Shown here: piece by piece, positions 1 through 9,304 of the stretch
Layout of the letters: each line of letters starts with the position of its first letter
How positions within the stretch are numbered: position 1 is the stretch's first letter
Assembly: GCA_030432715.1 (NCBI GenBank)
Contig: JAUIML010000003.1
Coordinates: 1-58,889, forward strand
Direction: 5' to 3'
Source: Acidimicrobiia bacterium
GTDB taxonomy: Bacteria; Actinomycetota; Acidimicrobiia; Acidimicrobiales; Aldehydirespiratoraceae
Length of the DNA stretch: 58,889 bases
The notes under the pieces: generated by a model
Databases searched by the model: none
Told to the model about the DNA's origin: nothing
What the model saw: the letters and a program-made list of their open reading frames with translations, nothing else
Translations under genes and position numbers: made by a program

Positions 1-743
1 ACGAAGTTGAATCCAGGGCCCCGGAAGAACGAGCCGATCATCACGAGAACCGCCCAGAACATGAGGTGGATCGTCATGAGGGAGACCGCGAACTTGCGAT
101 CCTCGGGCTTGTTCGACGGGTTCTTGTCGATGTAGGGCGCCAGGATCAGGACGAACAGGCCGATGCCCGGGATGGTCACACCGGCGACCATCGGGTGGAA
201 CATCGTGAGGAGCTCCTGGAGACCGAGGAAGTACCACGGCGCCTTCGACGGGTTGGGGGTCTCGTTGAAGTTGGCGAGCTCGAGCAGCGGGGCGTTGACG
301 AAGATCGAGAAGATCAGGGTGAACGCGGTGATGAACAGGGCCGCCGCGAACTCGATGACCAGGAGGTGGGGCCACACGTGGACCTTGTCCTGTGGGACCG
401 CCTTGACGTCCTGGATCGACCCCGACTTGACGACGGTGAGCAGTCGCTGGGTGTGGCCGCCGGGACCGGTGGCCAGGGGTGCGGCGGCTGCTGCCGCGGG
501 CGCCGCGGCGGGCGCGGCCGTCGCCACGGCACCGCCGGTGTCGCCACCGTCGGCCTTGGACTTGGCGGCCTTGGAGCGCTCGAGCAGGTGGGCCGGGATC
601 TTGGACGCGGCCTCCTTCTGTTCGTCGCTGAGTTCGGTCTCCTCGGCCGGGGCGGCGTCGCCCGACGCCGCAGCCTTGGCCGCGGCGGCCTTGGCCCTGG
701 CCTCTTCGGCCCGCTTGCGGAGATGCTCTGGGACTTCGGTCAT
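1..743 (-). CDS. Cytochrome b C-terminal domain / subunit IV-type subunit of menaquinol:cytochrome c reductase (3' end outside window)
   Basis: Reverse-strand reading from ATG at 743: MTEVPEHLRKRAEEARAKAAAAK...VWPHLLVIEFAAALFITAFTLIFSIFVNAPLLELANFNETPNPSKAPWYFLGLQELLTMFHPMVAGVTIPGIGLFVLILAPYIDKNPSNKPEDRK; PWYFLGLQELL is typical of subunit IV. Confidence 0.85.
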   Translation of the reverse strand, partial: MTEVPEHLRKRAEEARAKAAAAKAAASGDAAPAEETELSDEQKEAASKIPAHLLERSKAAKSKADGGDTGGAVATAAPAAAPAAAAAAPLATGPGGHTQRLLTVVKSGSIQDVKAVPQDKVHVWPHLLVIEFAAALFITAFTLIFSIFVNAPLLELANFNETPNPSKAPWYFLGLQELLTMFHPMVAGVTIPGIGLFVLILAPYIDKNPSNKPEDRKFAVSLMTIHLMFWAVLVMIGSFFRGPGFNF

Positions 744-770
744 CGTTCCTCGTCTCTACCCATCCCCGGC

Positions 771-1568
771 CTACAGCGGACCCGAGATGCCGCCGTCCTT
801 GCGCACCCGCCAGAAGTGAATCGCCATGAAGATGACGATCACGAACGGGAGCATCAGAACGTGGAGTACGTACCAACGCAACAGGGTGTCGGTGCCGATC
901 TCGACGCCGCCGAGCAGCACGAATCTCACCTGATCACCGAAGACGGGGGTGTACCCCATCATGTTCGTTCCCACGGTCACCGCCCAGAGGGCCAGCTGAT
1001 CCCAGGGCAGGAGGTAGCCGGTGAACGACAACAACAGGGTGAGCATCAGCAGGATCACGCCGATGACCCAGTTGAACTCACGGGGTGGCTTGTAGGCGCC
1101 GTGGTAGAAGACGCGAGCCATGTGGAGGAACACGGTCAGCACCATGAGGTGCGCACCCCATCGGTGCATGTTGCGGACCAGCAGACCGAAGGTGACCGAG
1201 GTCTGCAGGGTGTAGATGTCGTCCCAGGCGGCCGCCGCGGTCGGGCGGTAGAAGAACATGAGGAAGATGCCGGTGACGGTCAGGAGGATGAAGAGGAAGA
1301 AGCTGAGCCCACCGAGGCAGAGGGTGTAGCTGACCTTGACGGCGTGACGCTTCACCTTCACCGGGTGCAGGTGGTACAGCACCGAGTTCATGATCACGTA
1401 GGACCGGTTCCTCGGGCTGTCGGTGTAGCCCTTCCGGAAGATCGAACCGGGACGGAAGATCGAATTCCAGGCCTGGCTGGAGACGATGTCGTCGCCGAGC
1501 TGCGACATGGAGTCCTGCACCCGCTGCGGGAGTGGCTTCTGGATTTCTTCGTCGGTGTCGTTCGCCAT
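771..1568 (-). CDS. Cytochrome b6-like (N-terminal cytochrome b) subunit of quinol:cytochrome c reductase
   Basis: 265 aa; MHRWGAHLMVLTVFLHMARVFYHGAYKPPREFNWVIG...FTGYLLPWDQLALWAVTVGTNM cytochrome b signature. Confidence 0.92.
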   Translation of the reverse strand: MANDTDEEIQKPLPQRVQDSMSQLGDDIVSSQAWNSIFRPGSIFRKGYTDSPRNRSYVIMNSVLYHLHPVKVKRHAVKVSYTLCLGGLSFFLFILLTVTGIFLMFFYRPTAAAAWDDIYTLQTSVTFGLLVRNMHRWGAHLMVLTVFLHMARVFYHGAYKPPREFNWVIGVILLMLTLLLSFTGYLLPWDQLALWAVTVGTNMMGYTPVFGDQVRFVLLGGVEIGTDTLLRWYVLHVLMLPFVIVIFMAIHFWRVRKDGGISGPL

Positions 1569-1596
1569 GATGCGTCTTTCTCCTGCGTCGCCCGGC

Positions 1597-2013
1597 TCAG
1601 CCGAGGCGCATTCCGTATCCGTAGCCGTGAGAGTTGGTTCGTTGGTGGGCGTCGCCGCCGGCGGCGGGGTCGCCGATCTTGCCGAGGATGATCACGCCGG
1701 TGGGGCAGCGATCGACACAGAGTGCGCAGCGGGTGCACACGTCGTCGTCGATCGTGAAGATCACGTGGTCGTTGGGGTCGGTGCCCGGGAGTTCGGTGCC
1801 GATGGCCTCGTCGATGGCGTCGGGGCGCACCATGAAGATGCACTTCCACGGGCAGATGTCGACGCAGCCCTCGCACATGATGCACTCGGACTGGTCGATG
1901 TGGATGAACTGCTTGGGCTTCACCGCCTGGCTGAGCCAGGCCGCATCGACTTCCTGGAGCACGTAGTCGTCGCGGAACTCCGGCATCGGGGGATTCGCAT
2001 CGGTCTTGGTCAC
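1597..2013 (-). CDS. Ferredoxin with two 4Fe-4S motifs, in cytochrome b operon
   Basis: GTG start at 2013 overlapping upstream stop (GTGA); CIMCEGCVDICPWKC and CTRCALCVDRCPTGV motifs. Confidence 0.88.
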   Translation of the reverse strand: MTKTDANPPMPEFRDDYVLQEVDAAWLSQAVKPKQFIHIDQSECIMCEGCVDICPWKCIFMVRPDAIDEAIGTELPGTDPNDHVIFTIDDDVCTRCALCVDRCPTGVIILGKIGDPAAGGDAHQRTNSHGYGYGMRLG

Positions 2014-2462
2014 GACGCCGCACCCTCCTTGACGAGGGGACGACCGAAGCTCGAACGGGCCGGCGCGGTCGACTCCTGCGCCTTGCCGCGATTCTGCCAG
2101 ACCGACCAGAGCCAGATGTTGCCACCGAGCACCACGCCGTAGATGACGACGGCGATGATGTGCTCGATGTGGAGATAGTTGATCGTGATGGGGTTCCAGC
2201 CGCCCTCGGTCTGGGGCTTGAGGAAGCCGCCGGGGCCGTGGAAGAACTTGTCGGAACGCCAGTTGAGCTCGTTCTCCGCCCAGACGAGCCACTGGTGCGG
2301 CACGACGCCGTAGGCCCAGAACATGAGGAAGAACACCACGAAGGCACCCATCATCGCCTCGCCCCAGGTGTGGGGCTGACCGACCGGACGTCGCTTCGCG
2401 TACGCGAGAATGCCCCCCACGATGACGGCGGTGATGACGATGGAGAGGGTGAAAGCAACCAC
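2010..2462 (-). CDS. Small membrane protein (about 3 TM) of the cytochrome b operon
   Basis: GTG start at 2462 with CAGGAG upstream; VVAFTLSIVITAVIVGGILAYAKRRPVGQPHTWGEAMMGAFVVFFLMFWAYGVVPHQW...; 4-nt overlap with ferredoxin gene. Confidence 0.75.
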   Translation of the reverse strand: MVAFTLSIVITAVIVGGILAYAKRRPVGQPHTWGEAMMGAFVVFFLMFWAYGVVPHQWLVWAENELNWRSDKFFHGPGGFLKPQTEGGWNPITINYLHIEHIIAVVIYGVVLGGNIWLWSVWQNRGKAQESTAPARSSFGRPLVKEGAAS

Positions 2463-2497
2463 GAGCGGCTCCTGCTGGAGTCGTGGACCCACGGGGC

Positions 2498-2515
2498 TCG
2501 TGAATCCACGCACAA
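2498..2515. promoter_or_regulatory. Candidate degenerate Rex-type operator
   Basis: TCGTGAATCCACGCACAA versus TTGTGAANNNNTTCACAA (11/14 fixed positions); in divergent intergenic region. Confidence 0.35.
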
Positions 2516-2674
2516 GTGTAGACCCGAGCGGACCTGCGACTCGGGTTGGGCGAAGGTTTACCACGGGAAAAGTCGCCCGGACCCAATCCGGCGCCGCAGA
2601 AATCTGACGCGGGTTCGATTCCCTCCCCAAGTTGCTCCTACGTGCGACACTGCCTCTATCCTTCGCTCGGTCTG

Positions 2675-2702
2675 CACGCGTGCAGACCGAGCTGTAGAGA
2701 TC
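2675..2702. repeat. 28-bp perfect palindrome upstream of cytochrome c gene
   Basis: GCTCGGTCTGCACG|CGTGCAGACCGAGC, 14-bp arms, no spacer. Confidence 0.9.
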
Positions 2703-2730
2703 TTGTCCTGACCCCGCACCGGAGACGACG

Positions 2731-3552
2731 GTGACCGAAGTACCCGAGCATCTGCTCAAGAAGGCCGCAGAGGCCCGTGCCCGCCTCAAGGGTGAGAGCA
2801 CCGACGCCGCCGAAACCGCCGAGGCGCCCGCCGCCGAGGCCGCGCCCGCATCGGCCGCACCGGTTCCCGCCGCGGCCGCGGTGCCCGCCGAGCCCGAGCC
2901 CGAACCCGAGCCGGTCCCCGACACGCCCTGGGTCGCGGCGGCCAAGGCCCGCAAGACCATTCCGGTCTGGGTCATGCCCGTGCTCTTGTTCCTCCCCTTC
3001 TGGGCCATCTACTACGTCGGCTATCTCGAGCGTCCGCCGGCCGAGGGCGGTCTCGCGGTCGAAGGCGAGGAGATCTACGCCCAGTGCGCCGGCTGCCACG
3101 GTGGCGGCGGTGGCGGTGGCACCGGCCGCCAGCTCAACGACGGTGAGGTCACCCGTACCTTCCCGCACGGCGTCACGGAGAACGGCTACGACGGCCTCGC
3201 CGGCATGATCGCCTGGGTGGCCAACGGCTCGAACAAGACCGCCGAACTCGAGGGTGGCCCCGGCTACGGCGATCCCGATCGCGAGGGTGGCCAGCACCAG
3301 ATCGGTGGGGGCGGCATCATGGCCGGCTTCGCCGCAGGCCTCAACGTCGAGACCCTCGGCGCCGTGGTCTTCCACGAGCGCTCGCAGTTCGGCGACCTCG
3401 AGGCCGACCTCGTCATCGAGGAGCTCGAACTCATCGAGGAGTGGATCGAGGTCATGGAAGAGGAGGGGATCGAGATCGTCGACATCCCCTACGACACCGT
3501 GCACGAGACCCTCGAGACGGCTCGCGGCAACCTCGGTCTCGCCGAGAGCTGA
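2731..3552 (+). CDS. Membrane-anchored c-type cytochrome
   Basis: N-terminal Ala/Pro-rich stretch, one TM, CAGCH heme motif; divergent from cytochrome b operon. Confidence 0.85.
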   Translation: MTEVPEHLLKKAAEARARLKGESTDAAETAEAPAAEAAPASAAPVPAAAAVPAEPEPEPEPVPDTPWVAAAKARKTIPVWVMPVLLFLPFWAIYYVGYLERPPAEGGLAVEGEEIYAQCAGCHGGGGGGGTGRQLNDGEVTRTFPHGVTENGYDGLAGMIAWVANGSNKTAELEGGPGYGDPDREGGQHQIGGGGIMAGFAAGLNVETLGAVVFHERSQFGDLEADLVIEELELIEEWIEVMEEEGIEIVDIPYDTVHETLETARGNLGLAES

Positions 3553-3555
3553 CCC

Positions 3556-4368
3556 TCAGCCCACCTCGACGACGGCGCGCGATCCCAACTCGGCGCGCAA
3601 CGAGTCGGCCAAGGCGGCCAGCGCCGGGTCGTCGGCGAGCAGCGCGATCTTGGCGTCGATGACGTCGCCCTCGACCGGCCATCCGAGCACCCACGCGGTG
3701 AACGTCTCCGACAGGTCCTCGTGGGCCGAGGTCGACGCGTAGGAGTTGACGAAGTGTGCCTCGTCGCCGCTCGCGACGCCGTCAGGCCAGAACCGTTGGG
3801 CGTAGCGGGCCAGGACCGACCCTTCGGCCGCGCACCCGAGGTCGATCACCACACCGTCGCAGTCGTCGACATGGCTGAAGGTGAACACCGCACGGTCGAG
3901 CGTGACCACGTGCGACAGCTCGTGGACGATCGTCTCCTCCAGCAGGGCACGATCGGGAAGGTCGGCCACGTCGAGACTGAGGATCCAGCCGCCGGTCGCC
4001 GACGGGTGGACGACGCCGACGAGGCCCCGCGGCTCCTCGCGCACCACCGAGAGCTGAGCCAGTGCGTCGCGGTGGGCCGCCGGCCAGATGCCGTCGACGA
4101 CCTCCCAGACGGCGGCCAGCTCGCCCTGCAGCTCGTCGCCGGCGCCGCCGTCGACGACGATCACGTCGCCGACCCGTTCGACGGTCTGACGGTACGACAC
4201 CCGTTCGACGACACGGGCGGTCTCGTCGCCGAGCTCGACGCCGGCGAGGCCGACCCGGGTCGCCGGCGGACCGCCATCGCCGTCCCACGGAGCGGCGATG
4301 TTCAGCGCCGCGGCGAGGCCCACAGCCACCGAGAGTCCTGCGATCCGTGTTCGTCGTGTGGCCATCAT
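3556..4368 (-). CDS. Secreted zinc metallopeptidase-like protein (HELSH)
   Basis: Signal-like N-terminus; ETIVHELSHVVTLDRAVF. Confidence 0.6.
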   Translation of the reverse strand: MMATRRTRIAGLSVAVGLAAALNIAAPWDGDGGPPATRVGLAGVELGDETARVVERVSYRQTVERVGDVIVVDGGAGDELQGELAAVWEVVDGIWPAAHRDALAQLSVVREEPRGLVGVVHPSATGGWILSLDVADLPDRALLEETIVHELSHVVTLDRAVFTFSHVDDCDGVVIDLGCAAEGSVLARYAQRFWPDGVASGDEAHFVNSYASTSAHEDLSETFTAWVLGWPVEGDVIDAKIALLADDPALAALADSLRAELGSRAVVEVG

Positions 4369-4564
4369 CTTCCGTCCGATCCGTCCGCTCCCGAGGATAG
4401 AGACCTCTCCGGCGCGGTCTCCATGGGCCGTCCGGCACGCTCTTCCTGAGCCCTCCGGCACGGGGGCGACGATCCGGTGGGCCGGAAGCACCAGTCGGGC
4501 GCGGTGACCCGCGAGACTGAGGCCGCGGCGCAGCGATGACGACTCGACCCGCGGAGGCGACCAG

Positions 4565-6199
4565 GTGGACATCACGACGAGCGAGGAGTGGTCGGCCGTC
4601 GCCGACCACGCAAGCCGCTTCGACGACCTCGAACTGCGCCGGCTCTTCGCCGACGACCCCTCACGAGCCGACACGATGACGCTGCTCGTCGGCGATCTGT
4701 TCATCGACATGTCCAAGCACCGTGTCACCGCAGCGGTGCTCTCCGACCTCGTCGCCCTGGCCGAACGGGCCGGTCTCCCGGAGCGCATCGAGTCGATGCT
4801 GCGCGGTGATCGCATCAACACGACCGAGGACCGGGCCGTCCTCCACACCGCCCTGCGAGCTCCGGCCGATCGGGTGATCGAGGTCGACGGCGAGAACGTC
4901 GTCCCTGCGGTCCACGCCGTGCTGCGCAAGATGACGGCGTTCACCGACCGCGTCCGCGACGGCGACTGGACCGGGCACACGGGCCGAGCGATCGAGACGG
5001 TCGTGAACATCGGGATCGGAGGGTCGGACCTCGGCCCGGTGATGGCCTACGAGGCGCTGGCCGCCTTCCACCACCCGCGCCTGCGCTGCCGGTTCGTGTC
5101 CAACGTCGACGGCAGCGACCTCCACGCAGCGGTCCGCGACCTCGATCCGGCCACCACCCTCTTCGTCGTCTCCTCGAAGACCTTCACCACCCAGGAGACC
5201 CTCACCAACGCCCACTCGGCGAGGCGCTGGTTGACTGCGGCACTCGGCGACGAGGCAGTCGCCACCCACTTCGTCGCCGTCTCCACGAATGCGCCCGAGG
5301 TGCAGGCATTCGGGATCGACACCAACAACATGTTCGGCTTCTGGGACTGGGTCGGCGGTCGCTATTCCGTCGACTCGGCGATCGGACTCACGCTCATGCT
5401 CGCGATCGGAGCCGAGCACTTCATGGCGTTCCTCGAAGGCTTCCGGCTCGTCGACGAACACTTCGCGCGGGAGCCACTCGAGCGCAACGCACCCGTCCTG
5501 CTCGGTCTCCTCGAGGTCTGGTACCGGACGTTCAACGACCTGCCCACCCGAGCGGTCCTCCCCTACTCGCGGTACCTGCACCGCTTCCCGGCCTACCTCC
5601 AGCAGCTCGACATGGAGAGCAACGGAAAGCGGGTGCGCGCCGACGGCACCGAGGTCACCCACGAGACGGGACCCATCGTCTGGGGCGAGCCCGGCACCAA
5701 CGGACAGCATTCGTTCCACCAGTTGCTGCACCAGGGCACCACCATCGTGCCGGCCGACTTCATCGTGATGGCCCGCCCTGACCACACCGAGGACGAGATC
5801 CCGGGGATCGGTGTCCATCACGACCTGCTCGTCGCGAACTGTTTCGCCCAGTCAGAGGCGTTGGCCTTCGGCCGGACGGCCGACGAGGTGGCTGCCACCG
5901 AGCCCGACCCGGCGCTGGTGCCCCACCGCACCTTCCCGGGCAACCGGCCCTCGACCACGATCATGGCGCCGGCCCTCACGCCCTCGGTCCTCGGGCAACT
6001 CATCGCCCTCTACGAGCACCAGGTGTTCACCCAGGGCGTGGTCTGGGGGCTCAACTCCTTCGACCAGTGGGGGGTCGAGCTCGGCAAGGTGCTCGCCCAG
6101 GCGATCGTGCCCGAGCTCAGCGACCCATCGCTGCCGCTCGCGCACGACCCCTCGACCAACGCCCTGATCGAGCGCTACCGCAACGATCGGGCGAACTGA
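4565..6199 (+). CDS. pgi: Glucose-6-phosphate isomerase
   Basis: 544 aa; [40 protein letters not shown]. Confidence 0.97.
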   Translation: MDITTSEEWSAVADHASRFDDLELRRLFADDPSRADTMTLLVGDLFIDMSKHRVTAAVLSDLVALAERAGLPERIESMLRGDRINTTEDRAVLHTALRAPADRVIEVDGENVVPAVHAVLRKMTAFTDRVRDGDWTGHTGRAIETVVNIGIGGSDLGPVMAYEALAAFHHPRLRCRFVSNVDGSDLHAAVRDLDPATTLFVVSSKTFTTQETLTNAHSARRWLTAALGDEAVATHFVAVSTNAPEVQAFGIDTNNMFGFWDWVGGRYSVDSAIGLTLMLAIGAEHFMAFLEGFRLVDEHFAREPLERNAPVLLGLLEVWYRTFNDLPTRAVLPYSRYLHRFPAYLQQLDMESNGKRVRADGTEVTHETGPIVWGEPGTNGQHSFHQLLHQGTTIVPADFIVMARPDHTEDEIPGIGVHHDLLVANCFAQSEALAFGRTADEVAATEPDPALVPHRTFPGNRPSTTIMAPALTPSVLGQLIALYEHQVFTQGVVWGLNSFDQWGVELGKVLAQAIVPELSDPSLPLAHDPSTNALIERYRNDRAN

Positions 6200-6200
6200 C

Positions 6201-6980
6201 TCAGCGGGCCAGGATCAGCTGGAACTCGACGATGCCGTCGTCGGCCACCGACACCACGATCGGGGCCGAGGGCGGAGTGACGCCGAAATCCTCCCAGAAG
6301 AGCCCGGTGCTCCCGACGATGACGGCGAAGCCGTCGTCTCGCACGTTGGCGTCGATGTCGAACTCGACGCTCCGGGTCACGCCGGCCACCGTCAGGTCGC
6401 CCTCGATCGAGAAGCTCTGCGCGTCGCCGCCGACCTCGAGTGACGACACGTCGACACCACCCGCGAACGTGAAGGTGGCCTCGGGGAACTCGCTGGCGTT
6501 GATGGCCCTGCGAATCGCGTTCTCGCGACGGGAGTCGTTGGACGAGATGGTGGTCATGTCGACGGTCACCTCCGCGCCCGTGAGCTGACCGTCGGTGATC
6601 GTCACGGTGCCGGTCACGTTGCCGGAGCGCCCGACCGCGGTCACCGCCCCGACCGTCAGCTCCTCGTCGACCCGGAACCCGGCGAAGCTGCCACTGGCCG
6701 ACTCGAAGTCGAACTCGCCCACTTCGTCGTCGACGACCCAGACGCCATCGATCCCGTCGGCGACAACCGGGGCGTCGTCGCCAGTCCCCTCGTCGTCACC
6801 GTCGTCGGGATCAGCGTCGCCACCATCACCATCGGCGGCCAGGTCGGCATCGAGCTGGTCGTTGGCGCTGCCCACGTCGACCGCGTCGGGGGCGTCGTCC
6901 TTGAGGAAGAGGAACCACACGGCCACCGCCACTGCGATCACCGCGACCAGTCCGCCACCGATCAGATACTTCTTGTTCAT
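6201..6980 (-). CDS. YceI family protein, membrane-anchored
   Basis: MNKKYLIGGG TM anchor; ANDQ..GVWVVDDEVGEFDFESASGSFAGFRVDEEL...FEFPEATFTFAG-like YceI pattern. Confidence 0.8.
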   Translation of the reverse strand: MNKKYLIGGGLVAVIAVAVAVWFLFLKDDAPDAVDVGSANDQLDADLAADGDGGDADPDDGDDEGTGDDAPVVADGIDGVWVVDDEVGEFDFESASGSFAGFRVDEELTVGAVTAVGRSGNVTGTVTITDGQLTGAEVTVDMTTISSNDSRRENAIRRAINASEFPEATFTFAGGVDVSSLEVGGDAQSFSIEGDLTVAGVTRSVEFDIDANVRDDGFAVIVGSTGLFWEDFGVTPPSAPIVVSVADDGIVEFQLILAR

Positions 6981-7055
6981 TGTCCTGCTCCTGAGAGGGT
7001 CGTTGGTCGCCTGTTCGTGCACCGAAGCCGAACGGTTCGCGATTTCGATGAGAAA

Positions 7056-8318
7056 TCAGAGATTCTTCGCCACCCGGCGAACGGCCTCGATCGTGGCATC
7101 GACCTCGTCGCTACCGTGGGCGAGGCTGGGGAAGAGGGCCTCGTAGGCCCCGGGAGCGAGCGCCACGCCGGCCTCGAGCATCCCGTGGAAGAAGCGTTCG
7201 TACACGCCGTTCTCACAGACGGCCTTGGCCCCCTCGAAGTCGACCGGCGCCTGCGGGCCGAAGAAGAGGCCGAGCAGAGGGCCGACCCGCGGCACGGAGG
7301 CGACCACGCCGGCGTCGGCGAAGGCCTCGATCATCCCGGCCTGGAGCGTCGCCGCGGTGGCGGTCAGCTGGTCGTAGGCGGCCGGCGTGAGCTGCTCGAG
7401 TTGGGCCAGACCGGCCGCCATGGCGAGCGGGTTCCCCGACAGGGTCCCCGCCTGGTACACCGGCCCGAGCGGGGCCAGGTGCGACATGATCTCGCGTGAG
7501 GCGCCGAAGGCGCCCACGGGCAGTCCGCCGCCGATCACCTTGCCGAAGCACCAGATGTCGGGCTTGACCTCGAACCACTCGGCCGCCCCGCCGCGGCAGA
7601 GGCGGAACCCGGTGATCACTTCGTCGAACATCAACAAAGCACCCGTGTCGTCGCACGCGGCGCGCAGGCCGGCGAGGAAGCCGGGCTGGGGCTCGATGAG
7701 CCCCATGTTGGCCGCGACCGGTTCGACGATGACCGCCGCGACCGTGTCGTCGATCTCGGGGACGACGTTGTAGGGCGCGACGATCGTGTCGGCGACCGCC
7801 CCTTCGGTGACCCCTTCGGATCCCTTGAGTCCCTGTTGGGCGACTCCCGACCCTCCGGCGACGAGCAGCGAGTCGGAGTGGCCGTGGTAGTTGCCGGCGA
7901 ACTTGAGGATGCGGTCTCGACCGGTCGCGCCGCGGGCGAGACGGATCGCCGTCATCGTCGCCTCGGTGCCGGACGACACCATGCGCACCATCTCCATGCC
8001 GTCGATGCGGCGACACATCTCCTCGGCCAACAGCACCTCCGCCTCGGTCGGCGCGCCATAGCTGGTGCCCTTGGCTGCCGCCGACTCGACCGCCGCGGTG
8101 ACCGCGGGGTGGGCGTGGCCGAGGATGCCGGGGCCGTAGCTCATCACGTAGTCGATGTAGCGGTTGCCCTCGACGTCGTAGACGTGCGGCCCCTCGGCCC
8201 GAGCGACGAAGTAGGGGGTGCCACCGACCGAGCCGAAGGCCCTGACCGGGGAGTTGACCCCGCCGGGGATCACGGCGCGGGCGCGCTCGAACAGCGCGGC
8301 GTTCGTCGGCTCGGTCAC
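7056..8318 (-). CDS. hemL: Glutamate-1-semialdehyde 2,1-aminomutase
   Basis: ARAVIPGGVNSPVRAFGSVGG...LLMFDEVITGFRL; GTG start overlaps hemB stop. Confidence 0.97.
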   Translation of the reverse strand: MTEPTNAALFERARAVIPGGVNSPVRAFGSVGGTPYFVARAEGPHVYDVEGNRYIDYVMSYGPGILGHAHPAVTAAVESAAAKGTSYGAPTEAEVLLAEEMCRRIDGMEMVRMVSSGTEATMTAIRLARGATGRDRILKFAGNYHGHSDSLLVAGGSGVAQQGLKGSEGVTEGAVADTIVAPYNVVPEIDDTVAAVIVEPVAANMGLIEPQPGFLAGLRAACDDTGALLMFDEVITGFRLCRGGAAEWFEVKPDIWCFGKVIGGGLPVGAFGASREIMSHLAPLGPVYQAGTLSGNPLAMAAGLAQLEQLTPAAYDQLTATAATLQAGMIEAFADAGVVASVPRVGPLLGLFFGPQAPVDFEGAKAVCENGVYERFFHGMLEAGVALAPGAYEALFPSLAHGSDEVDATIEAVRRVAKNL

Positions 8319-9295
8319 TGCATCAGCTCCGACAGTCGGCGGGCGAAGTAGGTGAGGATCAGGTCGGCGCCCGCCCGCTTGATGGCGAGGGTGTGTTCGA
8401 AGGCCACGGCGTCGAGCTCGAGCCAACCCCGCTCGGCGGCTGCGTGGACCATCGCGTACTCGCCGCTGACGTGGTAGGCCGCAATCGGGATGTCGACCTC
8501 GGCCCGGGCCCGGGCGATGACGTCGAGGTAGGGCAGGGCGGGCTTGACCATGACCATGTCGGCACCCTCCGCGATGTCTTCGCGGATCTCCTCCATCGCC
8601 TCGCGGGCGTTGGCCACGTCCTGCTGGTAGCCCTTGCGGTCTCCGCCACCGGTGATGGTCACGTCGACCGCATCGCGGAACGGCCCGTAGAGGGCCGTGG
8701 CGTACTTGGCCGCGTAGGCGAGGATCGCGGTCTCGTCGAAGCCGGCGTCGTCGAGCGCTTCACGGATCGCGAACACCTGCCCGTCCATCATCCCCGACGG
8801 CGCAACGATGTCGGCGCCGGCCGTCGCCTGGGCGACGGCGATCTGCTCGTAGAGCTCGAGTGTCGCGTCGTTGTCGGGCTGGCCGCTGTGGTCGAGCACG
8901 CCACAGTGACCGTGGTCGGTGTATTCGTCGACGCACAGGTCGGCGATCAGCACCATGTCGTCGCCGTGGTCGTCGCGGAGATCCCCCAGTGCGACCTGCA
9001 CGATGCCGTCGGGGTTCCACGCCTCGGATCCCTCGGCGTCCTTGTGTTCGGGCACGCCGAACAGCACCACCGCGGGCACCCCGAGATCCTTTAGCTGGCG
9101 TACCTCCTGGCGCAACGACGCCCGGGAGTGCTGGAACTGGCCGGGAAGCGACTCGATGGGTTGGGGTTCGTCGATCCCTTCGCGCACGAAGAGCGGGGCG
9201 ATGAAGTCGTCGGGGTGGAGTCGGGTCTCGCTCACCATGCGCCGCAACGTGGGCGTACGGCGGAGGCGACGCAGACGACGCTGGGGAAAGGTCAC
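8315..9295 (-). CDS. hemB: Delta-aminolevulinic acid dehydratase
   Basis: MTFPQRRLRRLRRTPTLRRMVSETRLHPDDFIAPLFV...DMVMVKPALPYLDVI. Confidence 0.97.
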   Translation of the reverse strand: MTFPQRRLRRLRRTPTLRRMVSETRLHPDDFIAPLFVREGIDEPQPIESLPGQFQHSRASLRQEVRQLKDLGVPAVVLFGVPEHKDAEGSEAWNPDGIVQVALGDLRDDHGDDMVLIADLCVDEYTDHGHCGVLDHSGQPDNDATLELYEQIAVAQATAGADIVAPSGMMDGQVFAIREALDDAGFDETAILAYAAKYATALYGPFRDAVDVTITGGGDRKGYQQDVANAREAMEEIREDIAEGADMVMVKPALPYLDVIARARAEVDIPIAAYHVSGEYAMVHAAAERGWLELDAVAFEHTLAIKRAGADLILTYFARRLSELMQ

Positions 9296-9304
9296 GCCGT
9301 GAGG

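Noticed and set aside
66-1691. 541-aa plus-strand ORF (and 163-819) antisense to the cytochrome b operon
   Set aside because: High-GC shadow ORF with His/Asp/Gly/Arg-rich low-complexity sequence; the minus strand encodes clear respiratory proteins.
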